Notes: generated from the letters alone by a model not told the origin. A stretch of DNA of 64,000 nt from Antedon mediterranea (GCF_964355755.1 NC_092679.1:21886432-21950431), one strand, 5' to 3'; positions 1 through 13,300 are shown, counted from the stretch's first letter. Numbers and translations are program-made.

Positions 1-2602
1 TCATAGTTATAGTCTTTTTCTACATTTTCATCATTATTATTCTCATTTCATAACATTTATCACCTTTACACAGAAATAAAGTTTCCAGTTTTCGTATTGT
101 TTTTTCCTGATGTCATATTTTTTGAGTAATTTTTATCCTTAGTGATTTTGTTTGGTATTGTAGTGAGCTAGTAATTTATTACATTGTAAATAATTGTAAT
201 ATATAATTGATAAACCCCTAGAATATGTGTACTGTATGTTCAAATACATTACCTTTAGGACCTGATTGTAATATCAAATCACTATAAGCAGTTAGCTAGC
301 TTTAGATTTTGTCAAAAGATATGACTTGTTCATGATTTGAAAAATATTGTCTAAGCCTAGATTTTGTGCTTTTAAATTTAGTACGTCTGGTTGTAGGATC
401 CAGTATGGTGCTTCTTTCATAAAGCACATAGGAAGGATAGCTTAAAATATTCATAGGCTGATTTCAAGTAGACCCGCCCCTGTCATCTACACCTAAATTT
501 TGAAATTGTAATAATGGGCTCTTATTTTAAAATCCTAAATCTTCTACTATTGTTTTTTTCCACTGGCTTAATGAATATTTTTTTTTGCTGGTATTCTATG
601 GATTCAAACAGTAATGTAAGAAATAGGAATTAGTAGAAGATAAATGAAAAGTTACTGAATATACTATAGGTAGATGCTAAATAGTAATTCAAAACTAATT
701 CTATAAAAAGAAAACACATTTACATGAAAATTGAGGTAGTGGAGCTGGTGGGTAACATGCTCGCCGTTGAATCCCAAGGTCTAGGTTCAATCCTAAACTG
801 GTACCAGAGTATGTGACTCACACATGTTTTACTCCACTCCCTCAAATTAAACGATAAGGTTTATTTGTCATGTTCGTGAGTTAGGATATCTTTGTTCTCA
901 AGCATAATAGTAATAAATATTTATGAGTTTTCAAAAAGATAGAAAATACAATACTATTAAAGAAATCAATAGAAAAACATATCAAACATAGTGCTATTAT
1001 TATATTTGAACATGCAATGTCTTTAAATTAAACAATTGTCTTGACTGTCTTTGTAAAAGCCTAAAAAAACATGATGTAATTGGCTTTGTAAAGACGTTAT
1101 TGAAGCCCTTAAGAAGTGAATATAAGATTGAGACAGAGTAGATAATTATTTTGTGGTCTGTTTATATTGAGATGGAGATGTGTTGTCATTATGTATCGTA
1201 AATCTATCTAGTATAAAGTGTTTGAAAAACATATTTACAGTAAACGCAAGAATAACATGAAAGACAGAATTTTTAATTTTCGTTTTATTGGTGTGTGCTT
1301 TTGCATAAATCGCATTAGCCTAAATATATAGTGAATTACACATTTTTATTATGTGAAAAGATAATAATATATATGTTTATAAAGTATAAAATTCGGCACC
1401 AAAAAAAGAAGGGAAATATGTTCCCAAAATTTGCATAATTAGGTATATATTTATTTAAAATATCTAGAGACCTTAAAATAAATACTGATATTATAATGCA
1501 CATACTGGTATAGCATACCTAAAAAAGTGAAAAGGAAGATATGGAAGGTTTTATTAGTGGGAATGTTAGATGTTGAAAATAGGGATGGGTGGGAGGCACA
1601 CAATTTAGGAATTAGGCATTTGGCTATTATCTTGTAATGTTACAAGCATGTATCTCTTTATTGATTCCATTTTTGGAAAATGCTATTAATAAACTTTATT
1701 ATTGTTGTTATTTATTATTATGCTAATTAGTGTTTTTTTGTATGTTTAAATCACCCTTATTCTGTAAGTGATGTTCCTACCATACATTTACTATTTGTAA
1801 TAATCATTATTTCAATTGATATTAATAATTTCTTCACATTGTACCCTTGTTGTTCTCCATTTTGTTAGATATTTTCACAAAATATAGAATTATTAAATAT
1901 GTATTTTAAATATTGTCTTTGTATTTATATATTGTAATGATGCCATAGTTTATTTATATAATATTTGAATTTATATATCTTTGTCTTCTACTGTAAAATA
2001 CCATTGTAATTGTCGCATGGAAAACTTTGTCGTTTAGTTTAGTACCGTAGTAACATTGTAATAAAGTTTTATGGTTTAATTTGCAACATATTCATGTTGT
2101 TTATTATCACCATGGCGATGTTGTTAGTAGATATATATATAGCCTTTTGAAGTTATTGCAAGCAATGGTAAAGTTGTTTTTACAATGCAATGACATCATG
2201 GAGATAATTTTGAGAACAATTAATTTAGATGAAGTATTCACCGAAAACTAAAAACAGTGAATCAATTTTCAACAAATGACAAACCACCTGTTATATGATA
2301 ACAGCCTTTAACGTATTCATAACTCGTTGTGTACGTGTGCCATTTTGGTTTTCTTCTCAATACTAACTCCATGTGTAACACTTGCAAAATAAAAATTTGC
2401 ATATAACATCTACCTTAAAGCTAGAAAGATAAACACATATCATTGGAAAAAAATTTGAATGCCATGTAGACGTGATGTAACTTGGCTGTTAAATTAATTT
2501 CTGAGAAATATTATCTTTCTATTTTAAAGGTGAATCATGTTTTGGCTCGTAAATGATTTTTTAATATGAAAATGACATGGTATGTTATTAACTTTATTTC
2601 AG
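1..2602 (+). other. 5' flank: intron of the SNAP-25-like gene, no exon seen
   Basis: The first recognisable SNAP-25 exon starts at 2603 in phase 1, so this stretch must be at least partly intron. I searched it for the N-terminal Qb helix of SNAP-25 and found nothing, so the upstream exons lie left of the window. It is AT-rich and holds one tRNA-like SINE fragment (735-830) and short TAT/TTG microsatellite-like runs near 1690-1730. Nothing else could be supported. Confidence 0.6.
735..830 (+). repeat. tRNA-derived SINE fragment
   Basis: The sequence reads like a decayed tRNA gene: an A-box-like TGGTGGGTAACATGCTCG followed by a B box, AGGTTCAATCC, at 783-793. The tRNA-unrelated tail does not fold as an acceptor stem, so I call it a SINE rather than a tRNA gene. 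The same head, inverted, is present at 39511-39568. Confidence 0.55.
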
Positions 2603-5600
2603 AGCAACTGGACCGAATCGAAGAAGGTCTGGACCAAATTAATGCCGACATGAAGGAGGCGGAAGAGAATTTAGCTGGATTAGAAGCCTGTTGCGGAATA
2701 TGTACATGCCCGTGGAAAAAGTAATAGGGCGCTTTCGATTTGCAATTACCTATGACATAGGTCATGTTATTCGATCTGTCGTCGGCCATTACATGGAGCT
2801 GGACGCCACCTATGTATAGAGCAAGGAAGCACATCCCCAACTTCCCCTCATGCGCACAATGAATTAAAATCAACATGATGTAGTAGGTTGTCGGTCGTCC
2901 CAAATCCCAAACATGATGTTTAACACTCGACTGGCTCCTTGATTTTGAGCGGCCTTTGATCCTTTGATATCATTCTCAAAATTAATAAATTCATTTTTGA
3001 ATTCTATGAGTAATCTGTAAACAAGTCATAAGAGATCAAATAAGCAATTTTAATATTAACGTGTACAATAAAGGTCATATGAGAAATTGACCTAGTAATT
3101 TACTGGATTGAAAATTGTTGTTAATTTCTTAGTGTAATGGCTAGTAACACCATTTATGTTTATTGGAGATAATATAAATCTTTTGACTATGTGTTTTGTA
3201 GCTAGTTTATGAATGTAAACACTGTCAAATGTTAATTGGTTAACACAAAATACTTACACACATTGAAAATTGGCTAGCAAGCAATACCATTTATGATTGG
3301 ATATAAATATTTTGACTGTGTTTTGTAGCCAATTTACTAGATAAGGAATGTAAACACTATCAAATGTTCATTGATTAACGCACAAAATAAAGTAAACACA
3401 TCACATCAGATCATTAATTGAATTTACTGACTATTATTACAGATGTTTTTTACGTTAAATTTTACAGAAGTGCTTGTTTGATCTTTTATGAAAATGAATG
3501 AAAATAATTGTTAAATTAATTATATTTCTGTCTTTCCAAATTTTAGAATGTTTAACTTTGAAGGTGGTGATGATTACAAGAAGACTTGGCAAGGCAATGA
3601 TGATGGTGCGACGGGCGCTCAACCGATGCGTGTAGGCGATGATAGAGATGCCTGTGCGGGCAACTCTTCCTATGTTACTAGGTATCTTTTGAATGTTCTA
3701 GAGCAGCATGGTGCAATCATTTTTTAACCTTTTTGGTTTAAAATTTATTTTATAATTAGAATTCTTTGATAAAGGTTTAAAAAGATTGTGGAGGTCACTC
3801 CAATGTGATAAAGATTAATAAATAGATATTACATTACAGTACTTAAATATATATTATATTACTGCAAGCACTGAGTACCTACAGAAATGGCACTCTCAAA
3901 GTAAAATTGAGAGGAATATTACACTTAACACAACAAATACACTATTTCAAATAAACATATGGCACAATAGCTTAGCGGTTAAATTTGTATACTAATTCCA
4001 AGGTCCCTGGTTCAAATCCAGACTTTGCCACGATACCATGATTTTTCTTTATGACCTCCTCCATCTTTAAATGAGATTTTGTTTAAATAGAAAGCAAGGT
4101 TTAAGCCGTCCTCTACTGTAATAGGCATTCCCTCCGCAAAGCTCTGTTTAAGCCGTCCTCTACTGTAATAGGCATTCCCTCCGCAAAGCTCTGTCTACAT
4201 TTTATGTGACAAAAAAAAAGTGATTTGCCCATATGGACATGATGATGTCATGTCACTAAAACATATTTCGCCATATCACACTACCATATTTTGGCAAATC
4301 ACACTTTTTTTGTCAAACTAGTTTGATAGTGTAGACAGAGCTTTGGGGGGGGGGGGGGGGAATAGAATGTTATAAATAAGTTCTTCATGGATACTGTCTA
4401 CCGTTTGATGATACATGACTATTTTTTAGGATAACGAATGACGCTCGAGAAGACGAGATGGATGAAAACATCGGACAAGTCAACTCTTTAGTAGGCAACC
4501 TACGGCACATGGCTCTTGATATGCAGAATGAAATATCGGGCCAGAACCAACAAATCGACCGCATTAACGACAAGGTGAGGAGGCTTGCATAAATATAAAA
4601 AGAACTTTTATCATTTCATTTATTTCATCAATTTAAAAACATGATAAAACAAAACAGGACTAAACAACAGGATTAAACAAAAGCAAACTTAATTGCTGTA
4701 CAAATTTTCTCCACCGACAACAGGATTAAACAAAAGCAAACTTAATTGCTGTACAAATTTTCTCCACCGTCACATCAATTTGTGTGAACCATTGTTTGTG
4801 TAGCTTAAGCTCTATCTACACTTTCAAACTTTATGTGACAAAAAAAATGTAATATGCCCATATATAGACACGATGATGTCATATCACTACCATATTTGGG
4901 TATACCCCTACCATATTTGGGCACATCACACTTTTTTTTTGTCAAACTAGTTTAATAATGTAGACAGAGATCTACATTACTATAGTTGACAAGATGCTTC
5001 AAAACTTGTACATCACGATGACATTATTCAAAGAGAACATTTCAAAATTCATCCAATAAATATTTGATTATTATCAACCATGAATAATTCAGTTAACACC
5101 GATGAAATTCAACCCTGGTTTTAATCTAATATATTCTCCCATACCTACATTTTAAATTGAGTTATCAACATCAATAGCAATTTAGTAGTCATTCAGGGAC
5201 AGTGCAATTATATGTGTGAAAAATGATTGCATGTTTTTTCCCTATGATTTCAATCGCTATGGGTTCAGACTTATCAAAATTGGGTAGCAAAAAAGTCATC
5301 TTTTCTTTGTTGTAAATTTTTAAAATAATATAGCGGTAAGCAAAAATGTGTGCATATTTTTTTCTAAAATCTTAAGGTCTATCTACACTATCAAACTTTA
5401 TGTGACAAAAAAATGTGATGTGCCCATATATGGACATGACGATGTCATATCACTACTATATTTGACCTACGTAATTTGACCAATCACGATGTGATAGGTC
5501 ATCCGAACTGTCGCTTTTGATTGGTTAACATACTTGCATTGCGCCTGTGTCGTTTAATGGATATCCCGGATTTTGAAACAGAGGGTCTAAAATGAAGTCT

Positions 5601-8600
5601 TAAACTGAAGAATCTTATCAATATCTTTTGCATTGTAAATTTCACATTTTGGGGTTTGGATTCCCTCCACACTTGGATTTGCCTAGTGAAGGATGGTGAG
5701 GTCCCAAGTATTGAGATTTCCAAGGTTTTTTATATAAATTTATAAAAACGACGTAGTAGTTGGTGGTTGGAAGGGTCTTTGATGCTTTAATTGCAAAGAA
5801 AACTGCATCACCTCACCTTCCCCCATTACTATCAATTCCAGCATGAGCATGATTAAAGATTATGTATAAGTGGATCAGGTGTTAACAGAGTGATCAATTT
5901 TTTTAAAGTTATCTATAATTAACTAGAAAATGTTTTTCTTTTTTCTTTACTGGATATTTTGTCTAGACAAAATTAATCTTCATTTATCTAAAAGAATATT
6001 AAATTGAAGCTTGGTTGCACAGTGTCCATACTACAATTTAAAACAAATTAAATTTGGAACATTTTCTGCACACAATTAACAGTCTTTATGCTAGAAATAT
6101 CCAACCAGGGGCTGATTCAGGATTTGTTAAACATTGAATGCTAATATATAATATTAATAGTCTGTCAAAAAGTAGTTCATATGCGGTGTCTGGATCTGCC
6201 TTCCACCCAACCCCTAAAACTAGTTTGACAAGAAAGTGTAATGTGCCCAAATATGGTAGTGATATGACGTCATCATGTCCATATATATGGGCACATCACA
6301 TTTTTTTGTCACATTAAGTTTGATGGTGTAGACAGAGCTTTATTTTGGCTTTGCAAAACAAGGAAATACAATTTATTTTGGTGATGGGTATACTGTATTT
6401 GGTGTGTTGGGCAGGTATTATGTTGTTTTGCTTGGAAACATTTTTATGAAAATAATTTTTTTCAAATATATTTTTCCAACTAATCATAAAGATTTCTTTT
6501 ATTTTTTATTATAATTATTACAGTCTATTAACTATTGCTATTTTTATTACTATAACTTATACTAACTAATATAAATAATTCTTATTAATATTATATAATG
6601 GTTATTTTATATTATCTAGATTACATTTTAAAATCATATTCATAACAGTACAATATTAACGTCATACTAACCTTTCATATCAACTGTTTTTTTCTCTTTT
6701 TCTCTTCAATCTTGCATCGCAAACTTCAACAGGCACAATCAAACGTGGGCCGCATATCAGTGGCAAACGAACGTGCAGCTAAGCTACTCAAATAGCGGGC
6801 CGCTTCTAAATAAAAGGCATTCGACCAAGATTGCAGCACAGCATGTGTCAAGGAAACACAAATTCTTGGTGGTCACATATGTGATATGTGAAGAGATACT
6901 TTAAAAAAATCGCGTCGTTATCTTTGTTCAAAATTTAACCACCCTGTATTGTTAGATTTCCAGTTGATTTTATTCCAAAATGACTAGAGTTTGTTTAAAA
7001 AAAATCAGCATCTATCACGATGTTATATTTCAAAAGAGTTAATTAAACATTCTGTATGTTGGGCTGAGTTGGCATTTGAGCGACAGCTATTTTAAAACGA
7101 TAATTAAACACTGTATATATTTAAACTCAACTCAGAGTTTTTAAATTTTGACGGAAACTATTTTAAAGAAATAAAATACTTTTATGTGACTGAGGAAAAG
7201 TATTTAAAAGTTACCATACAAAAATGCTTGTGTTTTCTCCAATATGGGTATATATTATAGTATATTTATTTTGGAAAATTCATGAATAAATTGTCTGACC
7301 ACTATGATTACACTTTCCTGTGGTCTGATGAATATACTAAATGTTTAATGCAATACAACTCAACGGCAACTGTTAAATAACAGTATTACAAATTGAATAG
7401 TATTGTGGTATAGCTTATAACCAACTTGGGGTATAAGCCTTACTATCAATCTCTATTTAAATTCATTGGAAGAGACTTTTAACCAAAATCATAAATCGCT
7501 AGTCATTTTGGAATAGACTCGGTAGAACAAGAATCCCCCCTTCTTTGACCAGTAAGTCTGTGTGTCCCCCTCTTCTTATTAGGTATCAAACCCATCATGT
7601 ATTCTAATTCATCACTACATATGAAACGTAAATCTTAGGGCTAAGATAAGTTTTTTGTATTTTTAGAACATTTTATCCAAATAAGGGATGATTTATTGTA
7701 GGATTATAGCATTAAGTGTGTTTAAAGTGCACAATTTATTCAGTACTTTTTCAATAAGATTATTTTTTGTCTTTGTTTAAAAAAAAGTGTTTTTATTTAA
7801 ATTTGTGCAATATCGTTTAAATGTTCATAAATTACTTTAGATTCTTTGTCATATAGAATAGTATTGTATCGTATTTTTCTGTTGAAATCACCTTTGAATC
7901 AATTTATTTAGTGTAATAGATCAAAACAAAATTAGTTGACTTACTACATAGTTTGTTATTGCTAGGCCTAATCATGAATGATAATATGTAGCTGTTTGTT
8001 TTTTTTATTCTAGCTATACTCAGTAAAAATGTCAATTAAGTTCAACCACCTCTAATGATAGAGCAGGGAGCTGTTATTAGCCCGGATAGAGTTAGCAGTC
8101 AGCTTTCCCAATTAATGCTCTGCCTACACTATCCAACTTTATGTGACAACAAAATGTGATGTGCCCATATATGGACATGATGACATCATATCGCTACCAT
8201 ATTTGAGCACACACTGGTTTGATAGTGTAGACAAAGGTTAAGACGAATGTTTGAATTTCCATTTTGTATTGGGAGAGTTGACTAAATATTATAATAAAGT
8301 TTAGTTAGATAAGGTTTAGATTACTGTCTTATTAAACACATTAGCATAGACATCCATAGTACTATTCCATCCCATGTTTATCATTCCTTGTTCATCATAT
8401 TGTCACCGCAGGATTTTCATTAAGGCACTAAACCATATTCTAGTCAGTATCTAATAGAGAGAGCTTTTGAATCGATTTTCATTCACCTAGTAGCTGTAGT
8501 ACCTAAGCCTCGATCAGAGACATCACATATACTATATTATCACAGCAGTTGTCCTACACTTAGCCCTATACTTCCCTACCTATTTTCTCAGTCCGTAGAT

Positions 8601-10371
8601 CACCATTTCCTCCCCCTACCATCACCATACTAGATACCTAATCCTTCCAGTTTTTTCCCCCCAGTAGGTCGAAATGCCTAAAGAACAAGTTGTAGCCTAT
8701 TCATAATTTGTCGTGTTGAGATCCATTTTAGATGTATATAGATTAAATATGTACAGTACACATTAAGTTGAATTTCAGTATTCAGTATCCAAATAGTTCT
8801 ACTTAAATTGATTTATTGTATTATAATTAAGGTACAATTTTGTTTCCATTTATTTTATGTTGATATATATAAATTTCTTATGCATTACATTTTTTTGTAA
8901 TGTCCAATTAGGTAATTTTTTTTCATATACGTCCGTGTGTGCAATAGATTGTACAAAATAATAACACCTGTATTTGTAATAGAGAAATGGCACCACCAAT
9001 AATGTTCAAATCAATTTTAATCCTATTAATTATTTATTTTTAATATAATAAATGTTTCAGCTTACTTACAATATTTCATGTATTTATATTCAACTAGTAT
9101 ATATATCACAAATTTTACTTTTTTTTTTTTTCATGCTTTTTCCTACACATATGATTTCAATATTTTTCAAGCACATACAAATGTTAATGTTTCTTAATTC
9201 CATATACTAACATTCAGCCAGTTTTAAAAAAATTAGGCACAATTTGGATGCCAAATTGGCAGCCATCAAGCCTCCAGGAAAATGTTTGTTTTGGTATTCA
9301 GGAAAGTAAAAAATCTCTCACATCTCCCGACAATCACCGTCAGTTGTTTTATGATATTTCAAGTGATATCCCGTCTCCTGCTAAAGGTGGAATTTCTCCC
9401 GATTGATGGTATTGGATATACAGTACCTTGTATACTACAATGGTATATAGGGATAAATAAAATTGATAGCAAGGGTGGAAGAAAAGGTGGGATGGAGTGC
9501 GATGTGTAGGATGTTGGAGAAGGGAGAGAGAAGAGACTTATTTACTACACTACACCTGAATACCATAAACAGTCATTTTCATGCATGCCATCCTGTTGCT
9601 TTATTTTCCTTTTATTTGCTTGAATATCTGTGCACGTACTGAACAGTATAAACTTTTTTGTTTTCATATTTTGTGAATATTAACATTTTTCTTATACAAT
9701 TTTATTTTCAGCTTTTTAAACAACTTTATTTGACATTTATCAATTTTTCACAATAGCATACAAAAAAAACTCTTTACTTAACAACAAAGATGAGAAAATG
9801 CACTAAAAATGTATACATTTTGTTTATAAAGTAGAACCTCTATTAAGGGGACACCTTCTTCAAACAAATTTCCTAATATGGCTGTACCATGAATAGGTGT
9901 TGGTCATAATGCTAAAACATATATGTCCCCTTGTTTGTTTTATGAGAAAGTGGCCCTTTAATAAGATGTCTCCTTAATAGGATGTCCAATTAATAGGGTG
10001 TCCCCTTAATAGGGGGTGTCCCATTAATAGGGTGTCCCATGAATAGGGGTTTCCCCTTAAATATGGGTTTCCCATAAATAGGCTGTCACTTTAATAGGGC
10101 GTCTCCTGAACCCTAATATGGGGCCCCATTATTAATAGGATGTCCCCTTAATAGGATGTCCCCTTAATAGGGTGTCCCCTTAATAGGGGTTTCTCTTAAT
10201 AGTGGTGTCCCCAGAGGAGAGTTCTACTAATCTATACTTTTGTACAATGTTAATAGGTATTTCTTTCAATATCTATCTAATTTCAATGTCTCCTATTCAC
10301 AGGCCGAGTCCAATAATGAACGTATACAAGTAGCAGACAAAAGGGCCAAGGATATATTAAGAAAACAGTAA
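2603..10371 (+). CDS. SNAP25: SNAP-25/SNAP-23 family t-SNARE, 3' part of the gene
   Basis: Qb/Qc SNARE that pairs with syntaxin and VAMP to drive membrane fusion at the plasma membrane. Visible coding exons are 2603-2720, 3547-3681 and 4430-4574, then either 6733-6795 or 10303-10371. All introns are GT-AG and the phases agree (1, 2, 2, 0). The fragment begins at about residue 52 of a 206-residue family protein and encodes 153 or 155 residues. In order it has the end of the Qb helix ([14 protein letters not shown]), a palmitoylation-type cluster ([10 protein letters not shown], four Cys), the acidic linker, and the Qc helix ([18 protein letters not shown] onward) with the zero-layer Gln in NQQIDRI. 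The 5' exons are outside the window. SNAP-25 versus SNAP-23 cannot be settled, because invertebrate members predate that split. Confidence 0.93.
3959..4035 (+). repeat. tRNA-derived SINE head in a SNAP-25 intron
   Basis: A-box-like TAGCTTAGCGGTTAA followed by a B box, GGTTCAAATCC, at 4009-4019. The spacing is tRNA-like and the flanks are unrelated, so it is a SINE remnant rather than a working tRNA. Confidence 0.6.
4099..4192 (+). repeat. 47-bp tandem duplication at the edge of a MITE
   Basis: Two nearly exact copies (4099-4145, 4146-4192) of a unit starting GTTTAAGCCGTCCTC. Each copy ends with the first bases of the MITE terminus (AAAGCTCTGT), so the duplication took in the edge of the MITE at 4186 and happened after it inserted. 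Confidence 0.85.
4186..4344. mobile_element. Family-1 MITE, copy 1
   Basis: Inverted termini AAGCTCTGTCTACA and GTAGACAGAGCTTT enclose inner inverted arms (GTGACAAAAAAA / TTTTTTTGTCAAACTAG). It lies in the SNAP-25 intron before exon 4430. It is one of 14 related copies in this window and carries no coding sequence. Confidence 0.85.
4345..4360 (+). repeat. Poly-G tract
   Basis: Sixteen consecutive G directly after the end of MITE copy 1, about 70 bases before the acceptor of the SNAP-25 exon at 4430. The exact length may be unreliable, as homopolymers often are. Confidence 0.8.
4665..4770 (+). repeat. 53-bp tandem duplication
   Basis: Two almost identical copies (4665-4717 and 4718-4770) of a unit beginning CAACAGGATTAAAC, in the SNAP-25 intron just before MITE copy 2. 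Confidence 0.85.
4807..4972. mobile_element. Family-1 MITE, copy 2
   Basis: Begins CTTAAGCTCTATCTACAC and ends GTAGACAGAG. The centre carries ATGATGTCAT and a repeated ACTACCATATTTGGG. The left side shows TTAA and the right side is decayed. Confidence 0.8.
5374..5466. mobile_element. Family-1 MITE, copy 3 (truncated)
   Basis: The left half is intact (GGTCTATCTACACTATCAAA, then ATGTGCCCATATATGG). The right arm is missing after TACTATATTTGACC. Confidence 0.7.
6216..6341. mobile_element. Family-1 MITE, copy 4 (left end lost)
   Basis: Starts inside the left arm at AAACTAGTTTGACA and runs to a good right end, GTAGACAGAGCTTT. The centre has the palindrome TGACGTCA. It lies between SNAP-25 exons 4430 and 6733. 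Confidence 0.75.
6733..6795 (+). CDS. SNAP25: SNAP-25 alternative terminal exon A
   Basis: After an AACAG acceptor the exon reads [20 protein letters not shown] and then TAG. It joins in phase 0 to the shared exon ending in DRINDK and completes the Qc SNARE helix. A poly(A) signal, AATAAA, lies at 7170-7175, so this exon could end its own transcript. It competes with the homologous exon at 10303. The two share the pattern A-x-S-N-x-x-R-I-x-V-A but differ at most other positions. Confidence 0.88.
   Translation, partial: AQSNVGRISVANERAAKLLK
8116..8240. mobile_element. Family-1 MITE, copy 5
   Basis: Left end GCTCTGCCTACACTATC after TTAA, right end GATAGTGTAGACAAAGG followed by TTAA. The right arm is shortened by an internal deletion. 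It lies between the two alternative SNAP-25 terminal exons. Confidence 0.75.
9831..10229 (+). mobile_element. Pogo-like MITE with internal CCCTTAATAGGGTGTC repeats
   Basis: Imperfect inverted ends GTAGAACCTC and GAGAGTTCTAC enclose a degenerate tandem array of a ~16-bp word like CCCTTAATAGGGTGTC. Ends of the GTAGAACCTC type recall Tc1/mariner-pogo non-autonomous elements; the class is inference. It lies just before alternative exon B of SNAP-25, and related elements are at 24491, 32903 and near 49640. Confidence 0.6.
10303..10371 (+). CDS. SNAP25: SNAP-25 alternative terminal exon B
   Basis: After a TTCACAG acceptor the exon encodes a 22-residue end ([18 protein letters not shown], then LRKQ) and TAA at 10369-10371. 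It joins in phase 0 to the exon ending at 4574. Its length matches the last exon of vertebrate SNAP-25 better than exon A, which is two residues shorter. AATAAA at 10444-10449 follows 73 bases after the stop, and another lies at 11308-11313. The charged RAKDILRKQ ending differs clearly from exon A. Confidence 0.9.
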   Translation, partial: AESNNERIQVADKRAKDILRKQ

Positions 10372-13300
10372 CATATGAAGATGATCTTATAATGTGTTTG
10401 TGCTAAATTTTCTACTTCAAGTGACAACCAATTTTTAATATGAAATAAAGATACTCAAAATAGAAGTTATGATTAATAGAATAAATTACAATGACTGAAT
10501 TAATGTTTTACAAGTTATGAAAATGAATTTGTAAAAAAATCCCAGAAAGTTTTTGTGTAAAACAAAGAGTTAACAAAAAAAAAATGTATTGTTAATTTGG
10601 CCCATAAATTATATAATCACTTTGTCCCATAAATTAAACTAAATATGTAATAATTTTTATTCTCATAGATTACTTTAAATATGATATTTCAAACAAACTT
10701 AACTAAAATCTCTTTTTATAACAAATTTTTCGCTTAAACAACAATTGACATACATTTATACAGTACCAAAAGATCTACTGAATTTCAAGTAAAACAAGGA
10801 TTTTTGACTGTTAAATTGAAAACAAGTTTATAGACTTCAAAAAAATTATTAATAATAATAAAAGTTTAATAAAATATTTTAACCATATGATTTGTTTTCG
10901 TCATATGGTTGCATATGTTTATTTTTAATAACAATTCTTTGTATAAAAAAAAATGTTGTTATGCGGCATAGAATTTATGGATAAGGTATGTATGTTTGTA
11001 GCTGTCGTAATAAGCTAAATTTATTGTATTCCCTGTTTTCCAGGCATGTATCTCAGTGAAAATGTTTGTAGTATTTGTGATTTTTGTAGCATCGATTATA
11101 GTGTTATTTTTGTAGCACTTGAGCATGTTGATATATAGATTATATATGAATTTTTCTTTTTTTGTTACACAAACTATATTATATTAAGTATTGTTTAACC
11201 TTTTTTATGCTATATGATTTTTATAGGAATATTTCTTTGTATTAGTAAGCCAAAGTTCTTGATTTTAATTTCTATTGTTAATATTTTCCTAGATTTATGT
11301 TACTTAAAATAAACATTGTACTAAATCATATGTGACGTGTGTATTTCCACTCATTAAAATCTCCCCTTCCCAACTATAAGCCAATATAACTCAGCAATGC
11401 ACTGTACAAATAAAGAGTTACATCAGATAAGAGTAATTAAGGTGTATTCTAAAATAAATTAAGCTTAAAGAGAGGATGGAGAAGACAGAAATATTCACAA
11501 TAATACTGTATTGTTAAAAAATAAGTAGATATAATATATGTGTACCAGTGATATGTGAACATAGTAAAAGTATTGTACATAAAGTATAACAATTATTATA
11601 AATGTATTCTTATTTTCTTTAATTTTAAGTACTATATAATTAATTATAGGATGATAATAACTTAAAATGTAATAGATGTCTTTAAATTTAAGTTCTAAAA
11701 ATGATCTTCTAAATTGTTGTATACCAATGCAAAATTATCCATTCCATGGAGCAACCGTAATATTTTTAGTGTGAAATAACAAAAAAATGTCGTGCTTTGG
11801 GTATCCATATTGCACACAACTTATCAGATGTATGAGGAATGTTAGCTGATCAAGCCCATAGCCAGGGAGGTTCCCTTTGTTTCTGTGGGTTTCCCTTTTT
11901 CAAACTAGAGGCACAACTAGCCCAACTATCCCAGCTAATGATAAGGCTTTCCGCTTTGTAGAAAAAAAGCGACCCTCTTCGTCCAGGCTGTGGGCTTGTT
12001 TTAAACAAATGAATATTGACGTATTGAACAAAATGGCTGTAAAATTTTTAATCCATCAAATAACTCATTTAAGAGCTAATATAATGGAAAACGAATTTAC
12101 AGATATAACTAGTTCCTAGGTTGTCGTAAATCAAAAGCTCCATAATATCATAAAACCGAAATGCTCTTATATAACTGATTATATTCGTTGCTAAGTAACA
12201 GACAATGATTAGCATTAGAAAAACATAAATTTAGTCTTTCAAAATTTTGCTTGTGATGTAAAAAATAAATCAAAACAAATTACAATTGCGTTTCTTTTAA
12301 ATGTTTCCATTCAATAACTATAGGTGTATATTTTCATTTTAGATAAAATTTGATGGCCGTATTGATTCTGAAAAAAATGACGAAAAAATTGTTAAATCAA
12401 TTTTAGTTTTACTCTAATTGCCAATGGTGATATTTCTATATATTTTTTTATTATGATATAACAATCTGAATTGTTAAATTTCAAAATTTTAATAAGTAAA
12501 AATTATTTTTTTTTGTATTCCAATATTTTATCTGCTACTTTCTTCATGGTTTTGTATCATTTTTCATCTGATAATTTTTGGAAAATTGATTTTTCAATTT
12601 TTTGAGTCGTTTTCAATGCAGTCAATACATTTATCACTTTTTAGTATGTGAGTGTTAATAAATCAGAAAAAAAACTAACAGTATTTTGATCAATTCATTA
12701 ATTATCCAACCAAGCGGAAGTATGGCTTGGTTGTTGATTACCATTGGCTGATTATGAAGACGTCGTTTGAATTGCACGTTGGAGAGAACTTTGAACTGAG
12801 CCAAACAAATTCTAAAATTGGAAATATCAAAAGGCAATAAAGTCAAGTCAAAGTTCATAGTTTAAATTGCTGATAGAGGGCAGTATTCACTCCGATCAAG
12901 ATACTGTAAAATAATTGCTTATGCTAAAATGTATATTTTTTATGCTGAAGTCGTCCTTTTTTTACACCTAGGCACAAAATAATCAAAAGTATATGAACCA
13001 TTGCAGTTGTCTATGCTGTAAATTTCATTTTTCACCTCATGAAATTATTCGTACCATTGCACTCGTAAACAGTCATTATTTGTTACTTATCAAATAAGTA
13101 TAGAACTAGCAAGCACATTGAAAGCCATAAATTTTTAAAAGATTTCATGTTTAAGAATTTGTGTATCCGCCATACCACAGTACCTTTTTTCCAGTGTGAA
13201 TTATTAAATTAATAGCACCACTGCTGTAGGCCTACAAAATGTAAACTACTTTTCTTATTTTAAATGTAAAACAATCGTTTTAAAACAGATATTGATGTAC

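Noticed and set aside
9236-9300. Possible third SNAP-25 terminal exon after TTAGGCACAATTTGG
   Set aside because: The translation ([11 protein letters not shown]) does not follow the SNARE heptad pattern.
11877-12119. 80-residue open frame between SNAP-25 and DEGS
   Set aside because: No domain, no splice or promoter context; looks like part of an old repeat.
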